Shown here: piece after piece, positions 9,001 through 17,500 of the stretch | How positions within the stretch are numbered: the first letter of the stretch is position 1 | Layout: the number at the start of each line of letters is the position of its first letter | From: Trichomonas tenax | Lineage: Eukaryota; Parabasalia; Trichomonadida; Trichomonadidae | NCBI GenBank assembly: GCA_023091735.1 | Contig: JALKBU010000908.1 | Span: 1 to 21,118 of the forward strand | DNA: 21,118 nucleotides | Direction: 5' to 3' | The notes under the pieces: generated by a model | Database searches by the model: none | Seen by the model: the letters and a program-made list of their open reading frames with translations, nothing else | Told to the model about the DNA's origin: nothing | Made by a program: the position numbers and the translations under genes

Positions 9001-10171
9001 CAGATTGTTGTGGAATATTGCGAACGAAAAAGGACATCCAGATAGTTCTGATCCTAAATATGCTCGCCGTCTTCCAAAGATTGAAGGTAATGTCATCAGA
9101 AGTTTCTCTACTGCAATCAGACAGCGCCAAATGAATGAGTTTGGACTTATCGAGGAACTTGATCGAATATCTCAGAGATTAAAGCCACTCAAAATCGAAG
9201 AGAGGAAGGATATGCTAGTCCAAGAACTCAGATCAATGAATTTATCTTCAGATCTTTATGTTCCATCGCGGCCAGAACTGAAAATCGTTGGTATCAACGC
9301 TGAGGATTCAACTCCTTTGAAGAGCCATTCACGTGTTCCGATTTTGGTCAATTTCAAGGTTCAGAACAAGGAGGGTACTGTGTTCCCTTATGGATGCATT
9401 TTCAAGATTCAGGATGATGTTAGAACCGATTGTTTAATGATCCAACTTATCGATAAATTTGGTGTCATTTTTGATGAAGCTGGCCTTGATACATACGTTT
9501 GCCCTTACAAAGTATTCACAACAGGATTTGATAGAGGCGTCATCGAGTTGATTGAACATGCTTCATCACGTCACGATATTGGTATGCAGATGAACTGTGA
9601 ATTATTGCATTACTTCACCACCAAATTTGGACCAATTGGTTCTCCAAAGTTCAATGTCGCTCAAGATAACTTCATCAAGAGTTTGGCTACATATTCTTTG
9701 ATCTGCTATCTGTTTCAAGTTAAAGATCGTCATAATGCCAACATCATGATCGATGATCAGGGACACATTATTCATATCGACTTTGGATTCATATTTGAAA
9801 TTTCCCCAGGTGGAAATATCAAATTCGAACGTGCTCCGTTCAAGATGACAAGAGAATATGTGAATCTTCTCGGTGGTTCAACAGACTCTGTTCCATACCA
9901 GAAGTTTGTGAAGCTCTTCATGAGGTGCTTCTTGGCAGCACAGGCAAGATATATAGAGATTTGCAACATTGTTGAGCTGATGATGAATGCAGGATTATCA
10001 TGCTTCAATAAGAACTCTATTAGATGGCTGAAGGACAGGTTTGCTTTAACCAAGAGTGCCTCTGAGCTTCCAGATTATATCAAAGGCCTCATTACATCAT
10101 CTTTAGATTCATATACAACGCTCGCATACGATTCATTCCAGAACTCTCAAAATAATATTTTCTATTGCTAA
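6056..10171 (+). CDS. PI4KA: Type III phosphatidylinositol 4-kinase alpha (Stt4/PI4KA-like)
   Basis: This 1371-aa protein should phosphorylate phosphatidylinositol at the 4-position, typically at the plasma membrane. The helical PIK accessory domain is at about residues 905-1000 (MVPQLVQSIRFD). The kinase domain spans about 1085-1350: ATP-binding Lys at 1117 in IFKIQDDVRTD, catalytic loop DRHNANIM (Asp 1224) and HIDFGF (Asp 1242 of the DFG motif). The extreme C-terminus resembles the PI4KA end YDxxQxxQNxI. A frame could begin six bases earlier at a TTG, but the first ATG is at 6056 and an in-frame TAA precedes it at 6041. It is shorter than yeast Stt4 and human PI4KA (about 1900-2100 aa), the loss being in the N-terminal helical region. 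Basic-Ser motifs RRNS (104-107) and RQRSTS (120-125) look like kinase sites. Gln replaces the usual Gly in the FKxGDD motif. Confidence 0.93.
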   Translation: MSKNNENNDNSTRSNIVIQGGTQALNGQIPSSVSLDIITNEEGQLLEIIKCIDDIYERQSLNVLLAYFSRTSFPNNRNKIFDFFQKMILNPSLYIEYARPVHHRRNSDEVSSADSYPRYRQRSTSFKLSRGEEPPKVDVDTKKKYAPLTALFQAFPRITDKFSPAEIDTSGKNIQICIMKLVPDPRMINKNPTPDLHYFQEACEAFRHVLNVKKSTLSLPLVKALVNASFAIIFSIVDCSKIKNVSQYDYTSYVVELISVISTGLSCVQATTDLQILLNSFWVALVLFSKGDFSLYFSWSIHLRRIASNTLPFTSVCSSINPKSVDSLINDVNIKSAHLKIYSSSDEMATVIKPLIPEINIALLKLLTPSYVIFLLCIYTLEKYRAASGDLCTFFEYMDYSYNQTFDQCIDSFLEPIFNTYIHHVSSMSETIQKAQAVFPAAKVLLRSFLCHGSRRSKAAASITSKFFIKFTMAILDRESWQVFMNSKDQLSKNIMQSFSDFFTELVKVAAADTPTLLFTIFAICAVREQAEARALMFNELYENLPLGVRSHFSDYYAVVNMMQGMSLYIPENLDGFDNITKARYLVIKITKTNDISLLEQIPYQIPTREKVRLWSMIFCESMTLADDLVDYLAKRYIHAYMSKKGIFSSEYNVDDIREQTAIFSFFTYLIKLNTFTSKIIPQLYFLKDGIKLKHAGACHCYITLLYLIISVMQCKTAHEFETAGNMNNMIILFDVACRVIAMSRTTGIHMHITLSAVALLYKIIPAIKQLADSNRSQFVIQNTQNPVLSINVDQTLLIKFTNVILFCLAQVTMYFSTYANPTEQHLLETDYINTYWVKPRYYYFNEILPIILTLTPSATFAFIDILNLNDEFIKEIPNLIKNYQSKIANEENLVHFIARYAPQAINTEVEIPPTIALTLIQPELLANPTTSMFVTHALHILDERDAMLMVPQLVQSIRFDKCKAMREFLVEYAKTHEMFAHRLLWNIANEKGHPDSSDPKYARRLPKIEGNVIRSFSTAIRQRQMNEFGLIEELDRISQRLKPLKIEERKDMLVQELRSMNLSSDLYVPSRPELKIVGINAEDSTPLKSHSRVPILVNFKVQNKEGTVFPYGCIFKIQDDVRTDCLMIQLIDKFGVIFDEAGLDTYVCPYKVFTTGFDRGVIELIEHASSRHDIGMQMNCELLHYFTTKFGPIGSPKFNVAQDNFIKSLATYSLICYLFQVKDRHNANIMIDDQGHIIHIDFGFIFEISPGGNIKFERAPFKMTREYVNLLGGSTDSVPYQKFVKLFMRCFLAAQARYIEICNIVELMMNAGLSCFNKNSIRWLKDRFALTKSASELPDYIKGLITSSLDSYTTLAYDSFQNSQNNIFYC

Positions 10172-10394
10172 CATATTGTGCAAACACATATATCTGTATT
10201 TTATAAAATTTAATCATTTTGATATTTCAATATTAAATGAGGCATAGCGAGAGCGATCAGGTTCAGAAGGTTTTGTTATTTGTCAAAGATTTACCACTCA
10301 TTGTGCTAATCTTTAGAAAAAAAAATATGGAGAAAAAATTTGACAATTGGATTTTTTAATATTTGACACCCATCGGAACAATTGTAAAAGATTT

Positions 10395-10399
10395 TCATA
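10395..10399 (+). promoter_or_regulatory. Initiator-like site before the 304-aa gene
   Basis: TCATA fits TCA(+1)Py(T/A), with +1 at 10397 and a 16-nt leader to the ATG at 10413. The distance is typical for trichomonads, but so short a motif can occur by chance. Confidence 0.4.
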
Positions 10400-10412
10400 G
10401 AGAGATTCTTGT

Positions 10413-11327
10413 ATGACTTATGTCTCAAGCATCACTCTGGATAAAGATTTATGCTCAAAAATTGTCACCAAAGTGTCACAAGAACTTATTTTTGTACAAA
10501 TTACACTTAATGGTGATCCCAGCCAATATATAAAATTTAAAATTTGTACTAAAATCGATGACAAAGAGGTCATACTGACACCATATGGAGGATGGTACTA
10601 TATCAATTACGGTAATGGTATCAGATTCGAAATAACGGCTTTTGATCAATTATGCGATAAAATATATTTTCGATCAAACAAAGCAATTCCACCTGGATGC
10701 ATATGGTGCCCTGATGGATGGCGAAGAGTACCTGAAATAAGATTAGACTCTGGATTTTTTATCCAATATTTTCGTAATCAATACACAGAATCTGAATTGC
10801 AGTTGAAAGTCAATAGCTTTCAGAAGCAATTCAACTATGCTTTACAAAATAATATGTTATCCAACATTATTGACGAATTTTGGGAGAAGACAGTCGATTT
10901 AAATGAAAATCTCGAGTTCATAGTGTGCGAAGGCAAGTACAAACTTAAAAGTATGTTACAAGGATACTTGCTCAACCACATCACAGATTTATATAATAAG
11001 ATTATTGAACGCATATTTCCAATAGAAAACATATATACTCATCCAGAATATGTCCATAAATCATCTCTTGAAAATAAACCAGCAGGAATATGTTCACAAA
11101 ATTTAAAATCGATTAATCAATTCAGTTCTTTTTTTCAAGATAATTACGGCGATTACATAGAGAATCTCGAAGAAGTTAAGAAGGAATCAGTGAAAGTTTA
11201 CAGTGATATAGAGAACAAAAAGAATGAAAAGAATTTTCTTTTTGAATATGTCGGGCAAATATATACAATTGATAAATCTAACAGAATTCTTGGTTTCCCC
11301 AAGACACCGAACACTATCAATATATAG
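10413..11327 (+). CDS. Unrecognised 304-aa protein
   Basis: I do not recognise this protein. The ATG is the first in frame after an upstream TAG (10399-10401), and a TCATA initiator-like site lies 16 nt before it. The N-terminal half (about residues 1-125) looks like a compact, largely beta-rich domain with many aromatic residues (YGGWYYINYGNGI, then PPGCIWCPDGWRRVP). The second half is mainly helical and charged. There is no signal peptide, membrane segment or zinc-binding cluster beyond the single CxxC in CIWC. It lies in the same direction as the PI4K gene, 241 bases downstream, but separate transcription is likely. Its length, codon use and clean frame support a real gene, possibly lineage-specific. 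Confidence 0.75.
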   Translation: MTYVSSITLDKDLCSKIVTKVSQELIFVQITLNGDPSQYIKFKICTKIDDKEVILTPYGGWYYINYGNGIRFEITAFDQLCDKIYFRSNKAIPPGCIWCPDGWRRVPEIRLDSGFFIQYFRNQYTESELQLKVNSFQKQFNYALQNNMLSNIIDEFWEKTVDLNENLEFIVCEGKYKLKSMLQGYLLNHITDLYNKIIERIFPIENIYTHPEYVHKSSLENKPAGICSQNLKSINQFSSFFQDNYGDYIENLEEVKKESVKVYSDIENKKNEKNFLFEYVGQIYTIDKSNRILGFPKTPNTINI

Positions 11328-11687
11328 AGTTGTTTTTTTATATTAGTTAATTTTGTTTGTTATTTGTTAAAATCAATAGGATGTCAATAATTATAAGTAC
11401 AATCCAATTCTGAGTTAAACACATGACTGCAATTTAAAAATATTTCCAAATACAGAATTGAATGGATGTCATCATGTATCTTTTGTAAAATCAATGCGCT
11501 TCTCCGCTGTTTCGCATGAGTGAAACATCAATGCTTAAATCTCGAAATAAATTTTCAAAATAAAAATATTTTGGAGTTGAGTAAATTCTTCGTGGATAAA
11601 ATATATAGCTTCATATAGCAGCCATTAACTTAAAGTAAGAAGAGATTTTGAGAAAGTAAAGGGTTCAACAAAATTATTTAGGGTCAA
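11328..11687. other. Intergenic spacer
   Basis: This 360-nt stretch is A/T-rich between two plus-strand genes. GGGTCAAATGATG at its right end overlaps the start of the adaptin gene and may contain its initiator (TCA, +1 at 11686). Nothing else stands out. Confidence 0.5.
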
Positions 11688-13229
11688 ATGATGAACTGGA
11701 TTTTCTCTCCTTTTTTCGGAAATAAAAATGAAGGAGAACCAGACATCTCGACGTTCAAAAAGGCTCTAGAATACGCTGATAAAGCATTAAATCAAGGCAC
11801 AGACCAAGATCGCGCAAATGCTTTTTCTTCATTAATAAAATATTCTCATTCTTCGCCTGATTTATCATTCATCGGCTTCTCCATAACGCCGCTAATTGCT
11901 TCACGAAATATTGGTACAAGAATTATAGGATTTCGCGCAATGTCCGTTTTCTTATCTTCTACATCGCCAGCTGTCGAAATGTTACCAGCTGTATTAAGAA
12001 AATCTTTCCAATACGATGAATTGCTTGTACCTGCACTTAGAGCTTTAACATTTATTATTACACCTTTCGTTTTTCACTTTCTAAAGAAAGATATTGTCGA
12101 CATTGCAACAAATTCCAATGATGTACCAAGATTACTTGCACTTCATTGTGTTTATTTGTCATACAGACAAAAACCAAAGCATATAAAACATCTTTTACCT
12201 CTTTTGAAGCGTGCTATCGCCCATCCTGCTCTCAGATACACAGCAACTTCAATTCTATGTGAAATTTCATATACAGACTGTTCACAATTAAAGCAATTTC
12301 CAACAACACTTTTGAATGAACTTCCATTGGCAACACCACACATGTTCACTAAAATTTCGCGTTTTCTTCTGAACTATCTCCAATACGATAATTCTATTGC
12401 ATCAGCAATCGAAAAACCGCTTTCTCAATATTTATCGAGGAATAGCGATATTATTTCAACTTGCGAAGCTCCTTTCATTGTCACTAAACTCAACAACATG
12501 ACGCAGGTCATCCAATTATTAGGAAAACGCCTTCAAGAAGTTATTTTGAACGAAACAGAATACAATTACAGAGCACAAAGTTTGTGGGCTCTGAGTATGA
12601 TTTATCCTGCTTTTAAGATAGATACTGTTCTTTTAACTGGTGTTGCTAACACAACAGATGACTACACAAAGAGCTGCGCACAGAGATTGAGAACAGTAAT
12701 GACTACAGACAGAGCAGGAGCAATTAATGAAATAATAGCAATTATTGAGAAAACTCAGGACGCTTCTTTGGTTGAATTTGCTCTTAACTTCTTGAACAAG
12801 GAAGGAATTTTCTATGTGAGATTCTTACTGGCTTTAGGCCAGTTGAATTCTCATTACATCCAAAAGAAAGTCTCTGATTTGATCTTGTCGATTTCCGATC
12901 CAGAAACTCAACAACTTTTGTTGGATGAACTAACAGAAACAATCTCTGAGACTTCTGATGATAGAGTCGGAGAGGCATTAAGCGAAGCAATAGCGAGATG
13001 GTCGAATAGAGATACAGACTTAAGCATGATTCTTCCTCCTTCTATAGGATCTCGTTCCTTAAAGAATCAGATTCACCTCTTAAATTGTGCAACAAGTCTC
13101 TGGATGAGATTACAGTTCAAGATTCCGAAAGTTTTGTTGTTTAGATTGCAATATTTAACACAATCATTCGATCATGAGGTAAGACAACTTTCTGGAGAAC
13201 TCATTGATTTAGATTCTACCCTAGAATAA
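11688..13229 (+). CDS. Adaptin N-terminal (trunk) domain protein, AP-3 delta-like
   Basis: This 513-aa all-helical protein resembles the trunk of adaptor-complex large subunits, built of HEAT/ARM-type repeats that form the core of clathrin-type vesicle coats. Residues about 35-200 follow the adaptin pattern: an Ala-rich helix, LSFIGFSITPLI where the family has DISWAxxNIIE, RIIGFRAMSVFL for the RIGYLAxS helix, and a later ILCEIS for the NVICELA helix. AP-3 delta is the closest match I can judge; another AP large chain is possible. The protein ends where the trunk ends, with no hinge or ear domain. Two tandem ATGs open the gene. The initiator-like TCA has its +1 only two bases before the first, so the second (11691) may be the one used. 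The stop is TAA followed by A. Transcription runs the same way as the flanking genes. Confidence 0.7.
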   Translation: MMNWIFSPFFGNKNEGEPDISTFKKALEYADKALNQGTDQDRANAFSSLIKYSHSSPDLSFIGFSITPLIASRNIGTRIIGFRAMSVFLSSTSPAVEMLPAVLRKSFQYDELLVPALRALTFIITPFVFHFLKKDIVDIATNSNDVPRLLALHCVYLSYRQKPKHIKHLLPLLKRAIAHPALRYTATSILCEISYTDCSQLKQFPTTLLNELPLATPHMFTKISRFLLNYLQYDNSIASAIEKPLSQYLSRNSDIISTCEAPFIVTKLNNMTQVIQLLGKRLQEVILNETEYNYRAQSLWALSMIYPAFKIDTVLLTGVANTTDDYTKSCAQRLRTVMTTDRAGAINEIIAIIEKTQDASLVEFALNFLNKEGIFYVRFLLALGQLNSHYIQKKVSDLILSISDPETQQLLLDELTETISETSDDRVGEALSEAIARWSNRDTDLSMILPPSIGSRSLKNQIHLLNCATSLWMRLQFKIPKVLLFRLQYLTQSFDHEVRQLSGELIDLDSTLE

Positions 13230-13520
13230 AGATGTTTGATGTTTTGTTTTTTGCGAAATCTAATTTATTTTGATTATATATCTTGGAGTTATAATTTTGA
13301 ATACAGATAAGTAGGATATTATATTTTGAACTTAATCAAACATCAATGCATAATTAATTTTTATATAGAAAATATATAATATCTATATAAACTATTGATA
13401 TTTAGAAATTAAACGGCATTGAAGAAATTGAATACATTTATAGTATCAAAATGAAATAGAATGAATTATCAAAAATAATTAGGGTCTGATAATTTTAAAA
13501 AGGAGTCAAAAAACGTTATA
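13230..13520. other. Short A/T-rich spacer
   Basis: This 291-nt stretch is very A/T-rich, with runs of TATATA around 13364-13390, between the adaptin-like and PF20-like genes. GTCAAAAAACG (13505-13515) before the next ATG resembles the element GTCAAAAAATCG before the GT61 gene (minus strand, about 5182-5171). It may be an initiator variant. Confidence 0.4.
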
Positions 13521-14189
13521 ATGGATCACGCTATTGACGAAGGCTCCTACATCCTCGAAGAGGTCGAGTTGGAGGTCGACGATAGCAGCGATGGCGAGTA
13601 CGTCAGCGTCCAAGTCGAAGATTTGCCGGAAGAGAAAGAAAATTCTGAAGATGAGGAATTACCAGCGAATCTTCCTCCAATTCCACAAGATAACCAACCA
13701 GTCGTCATAAAATATAACGAAGTCGTCGATGATTTTGTCCGCAACTTTCTAAAGAAAATGAATATGACTGAAACTTTGGCTACATTCCAACACGAATGGT
13801 ATTCGACAGACCGAGCGAACCTATTCAGAGATTTGACAGAAGAAATTACAGATATTAAGCAGAAAACAGAGCAGATGGAGCAGGAAAGAAAGAAATGGCA
13901 AACGGTCAGAGATGAGGTCCAGCAGACATGGGATAGACTTAAGCAAGAGAGAAACTACCACAGAGATGGCTTAGAGTCGTTAGAAAAAGAAAAGAAAGAT
14001 TTAACTGAAGATCTCAGAAAGATGAAAAAGACACGAAAGCGGCTTGATCCAGCACTTGTAGAACTTCAGAAGAAGTTTGAGCAAGTGAACAAAGAAAGAT
14101 CTCTTTTGAGAATCGAAAGAGATCGATTAATGGCCGAAATTCAGAAATTGCAAAAAGATGGAGGCGATGCACAACAAAATAAGGACTGA
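13521..14189 (+). CDS. PF20/SPAG16 N-terminal-like coiled-coil protein without WD40 repeats
   Basis: This 222-aa protein matches the N-terminal half of PF20/SPAG16, a bridge protein of the axonemal central pair, which fits a flagellated trichomonad. After an acidic leader (residues 1-50) comes a LisH-like segment at 66-94, YNEVVDDFVRNFLKKMNM then TLATFQHEWY. A long coiled coil occupies about 103-212. Within it, WDRLKQERNYHR at 137-148 is the recognisable PF20 stretch, typically WDxLRKERDYHR. In other eukaryotes about seven WD40 repeats follow. Here the protein stops at TGA 14187-14189 and no WD40 frame follows before the convergent neighbouring gene. The repeats may be encoded elsewhere or lost. 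The ATG follows a TCA initiator-like site by 13 nt. Confidence 0.72.
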   Translation: MDHAIDEGSYILEEVELEVDDSSDGEYVSVQVEDLPEEKENSEDEELPANLPPIPQDNQPVVIKYNEVVDDFVRNFLKKMNMTETLATFQHEWYSTDRANLFRDLTEEITDIKQKTEQMEQERKKWQTVRDEVQQTWDRLKQERNYHRDGLESLEKEKKDLTEDLRKMKKTRKRLDPALVELQKKFEQVNKERSLLRIERDRLMAEIQKLQKDGGDAQQNKD

Positions 14190-14387
14190 TTTGTCTTGAT
14201 TTTTATAAAATGATTGTTATTCTAACAGTAAATTTTCAACTTTCAATATGTTTTCAGCAAAATTGGTAAAAATATACATATTGGCTCCTTCTCATTGATG
14301 CCATTCAAAATTTAGACGATTTTGTTTTTGATGATAAAAAGTGAGAAATTAACTTCAAAGGAACACTTAAACAGAATTCATCGCAAA

Positions 14388-14439
14388 GGTTCTGTAGTCT
14401 AGCGGATATCACTTAGGACTTCGACTCCTGGCAGAACCA
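14388..14439 (+). tRNA. Shortened tRNA-like gene lacking one arm (Arg-UCG-like anticodon or tRNA pseudogene)
   Basis: The acceptor strands GGTTCTG (14388-14394) and CAGAACC (14432-14438) pair perfectly over 7 bp, followed by a discriminator A. TA and a weak D arm, GTCTAGCGGATATCAC (14397-14412), supply a good A box. One hairpin follows: TAGGA, the 7-nt loop CTTCGAC, then TCCTG. Read as an anticodon arm it has U33 and anticodon UCG (Arg). Yet TTCGACTCC in the same place is the core of a B box, as in a T arm. Only one base joins this hairpin to the acceptor strand, so about 20 nt of a normal tRNA is missing. A TTTTT terminator lies at 14443-14447. Either it is a minimal T-armless tRNA, or a deletion between similar anticodon-loop and T-loop sequences destroyed it. 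The second looks more likely. Confidence 0.55.
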
Positions 14440-14442
14440 TAA

Positions 14443-14447
14443 TTTTT
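14443..14447 (+). terminator. Oligo-T, candidate Pol III terminator of the tRNA-like gene
   Basis: Five T residues lie four bases after the discriminator position of the tRNA-like gene, where RNA polymerase III normally stops. T-runs are frequent in this AT-rich DNA, so this supports but does not prove transcription. Confidence 0.4.
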
Positions 14448-14548
14448 GCATTTTTTGTACTGAAATGGTTGTTAATAAAAACGTTCCAAGTTTCGAACAC
14501 TTCTCAATAAAAAAAGCAATCTGTGGATTGATCAAACAAATATATAAT

Positions 14549-17500
14549 TTATTTAACATCTAATATTGGCTTGAGCTTTTCAGGACGTTCTAATTTGAGA
14601 ATCTCAATAGCCCTGCCACATGTTGGTGTTCTCATCAAAAGCTTGATTGGTCTTGCGTAAGTCAATGCAGAACCAAGATAATCAAGGAGAGCACTTCTTT
14701 TTGTTTTGTTATTTTCTTGGTCGAGGAGAACTATGCAAAGCTTGATGTGTTCCATTCCTAAAGAGACTGCAGGAATGTTATAGTTTCCAACTTTGACATG
14801 TGAAACAATGTCAGCAATCATAGAACCAAATGGACTCACTTTCAATGAAAGGGTGTAAGATATTGCAGCAGATAAAACATTTGATTCTGCGCACTCTTCT
14901 CTAAAGATATTTAGAAGCTGCATTACTTCTTCGGTTGGATTTTGTAAAGATAAAATCTTGGAAATTGCGGCTGGACTGAGCTGAGATTTAAGTTCTCTAT
15001 CGAATGCCAAAATATGATGAACAACTGTCGAAAGCAGCAAATTAACCTTGTGACTCTGAACGGTTTCAAGCATTTGACTAACGAGACCGAAGAATGGAAT
15101 GCATGAACCAGGAGAGAAAAGAATTGCGTGGATCACCATTGTTAAAGCTTCGAGATTTGTATTTTCAGCTTTGACATTTTTAGCGATAGTCATCCTCTCA
15201 GCAATGAAAGGAAGAAGCCCGACAAAGTAATAAACTAATGAAGATCCATCATAGAAGGGCAGAGCGGCGAGCTTGTCATCAAGGATTGCTTGTGAAATGA
15301 AGTCTATTGCGCGTTTGTCTGGAGTCTTAAGAAGCTTAACTGCAGCATTCAAGATAGATTGCCTGATATCCTTAGTATCATGGAATATCAAGTTAAAAAT
15401 AGTACTCCAAAGGAAGTCATAGTTTGCACGAGGAATCTCCTCGCCAATTGAAGCAGAGTTTGCTGCAACAGAAACGAGGAGAAGCTGTATTTCCTTATTA
15501 TTCTTAATTGTCTCTTTGAGGTCATCTAATACATCTGGCTTTTGGGCTGCGACGCTCGTAAGAAGTCCGATGAATGCTTCTGACCTTCTCGCAATAGAAA
15601 CAATTGCACTCACGCTTGCTGGTTCCAAAAACTTTAGCATAGCATCGTTAATTTTGATCTCAGAAATCTCTAAAAGTACTTGTGAAATCAAGTTGATAGC
15701 CACGAAGTAAACATAACCCGTCGGTTTTTGAGACTCTTTTGTGTTATCTTGAACTAAGTTGATAACCATTAAATTAAGGAGCTCATCTTCGTTGGTCCAA
15801 TCGACATTGACACATCTTCTAAGAGAAACAGCAATGAGTTCGTTTGCAAGAATTGCACATCTCTTTGTTGTAGAAAGTGACACTGCTTTGAGTAGATTAT
15901 AGACGCATCTTGTTGTGCTTGTAATTCTTTCAACTGCTGAAATGATTAACGGACTTAAATACTTGAATGAAAGTTCACTGTAACAAAGAAGGCTTTGAAG
16001 GGACTCACCAATGCAACGATCAATCATATCACAGAATGTTTCGCACGTTGATTCTGAAACAGTAACGATTTCCTGCATTTGTTTACAGAATGCCTCTAAA
16101 AGCTTCGGGTTTGGAACGCAAACCTTGAATAAAACGATTGTAGCAAACTCAATGATCGTGAAATCATCTAGATGTTCTCTAAGGAGTTTCCTAACAAATT
16201 CAATGAATTGAGTAGAGTAGAAAATGATTGATGACCATGTATTCGCGTTTTGTTCATCAATTGTTGGCTCCAAATCTTTGGGAACTGTAGGATAAACAGG
16301 CTTGACGTCGCATCTTCTATAGAGCAAGAGATATGCTGTCATAATCCTGCCCTTTTCATCAACATTCTCGAATCCACCAAATGACCAAGAAGGAATTTGA
16401 GCCTGGGAGAAGTAATTAATCGTCTCATCATCACAGATATACCACTCTCCGTCATCTCCTTCGACAATTGCTGTGTAGTGACCATTTTCTGTCGTACCTG
16501 TGTGAAGAATTACTGCTGTTAAGTTATAGTTCGTTCCTGGATTAGATCCTGTTGTTCTTTCAAGGTATTGGCCCTGAAGTACCATTGGAAAGTCGAACTC
16601 ATGTGTAAGTTTGGTGTATGTTGCTGATTCAAGTTCGAATTTCCAGCGAGCGAGTGTTAATGTCAAATAATCCGGCCATCTTGTTATAACTGATCTTCTG
16701 ATGACATCAGCGCGTTCTCCTGTCTGATCATTGATCTTGTAATCATGCATAACTTCTTCACGGAAGTTTTTGTCGAAACTTTCATACAAATTTGACATTC
16801 CTTCAGTAACAAGCTGAAGCTGTGAGAATGTCTTCTTCTTTTGGGAGATAAGTCTTCCATCTGTTGTATAAAATCCTTCAAGCTCTTCACCAGTAAGCAG
16901 TCCGAGAATATTTTCACCCTTGTTAACTGTGTCTTTGATTGAATTCAATAGTGTGTTCAAGAATTCTCCTGCATCTTCCTGCATATATGGATTGAAATCT
17001 TTCATATCTTCCATCATGCCTCTGACATTCAAAATTGATCCTCTGGCGTAAATGTTCTGTGCTAATAAACTCCTGAAGTTGATCAAGAAAGGAGTTTGAA
17101 GCTGCTCTATTGTTAGATTCAAAATGTCACTAACTAATGTTGGGATAGTAGAAATAGCTTGAATAATTGATGAAGCATAACAGGTCGATCCTAAGTTATT
17201 AATTCCACATCTACCTTTATAAGTAAAATCGTCACTTAAATCGATGTGTAAGCGTGGGCTGTTGGGAAGAGATCTTAATCTTTCCATTAAATATGGAACA
17301 GCTTTCATAGATCTGATGAAGTCCAAACCAGCACCAAATGCTTCTAAAGTATGGACAAATGGAGCATTAAGATTATGGCAGGTTGGAGGAGCAAACAAAC
17401 GTTTGATTGTAAGCTCAATCATTTTATCTGTCTTTGGCAATAACTTCATCAGCGAGATGAATGTTTGATCTATGTCCATGTAGTGAGAGATCTCATATTG

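Larger units (their letters stand above)
14190..14548. other. Spacer between convergent genes, holding a tRNA-like gene
   Basis: About 360 nt separate the 3' ends of the PF20-like and ubiquitin-protease genes. The only structured element I see is the 52-nt tRNA-like gene at 14388-14439. The rest is A/T-rich and should hold the two 3' untranslated regions and poly(A) sites. Confidence 0.55.

Noticed and set aside
9772..10053. A 93-codon antisense frame inside the PI4K kinase domain
   Set aside because: It is antisense to a strongly conserved kinase region, so it is a shadow of codon constraints.
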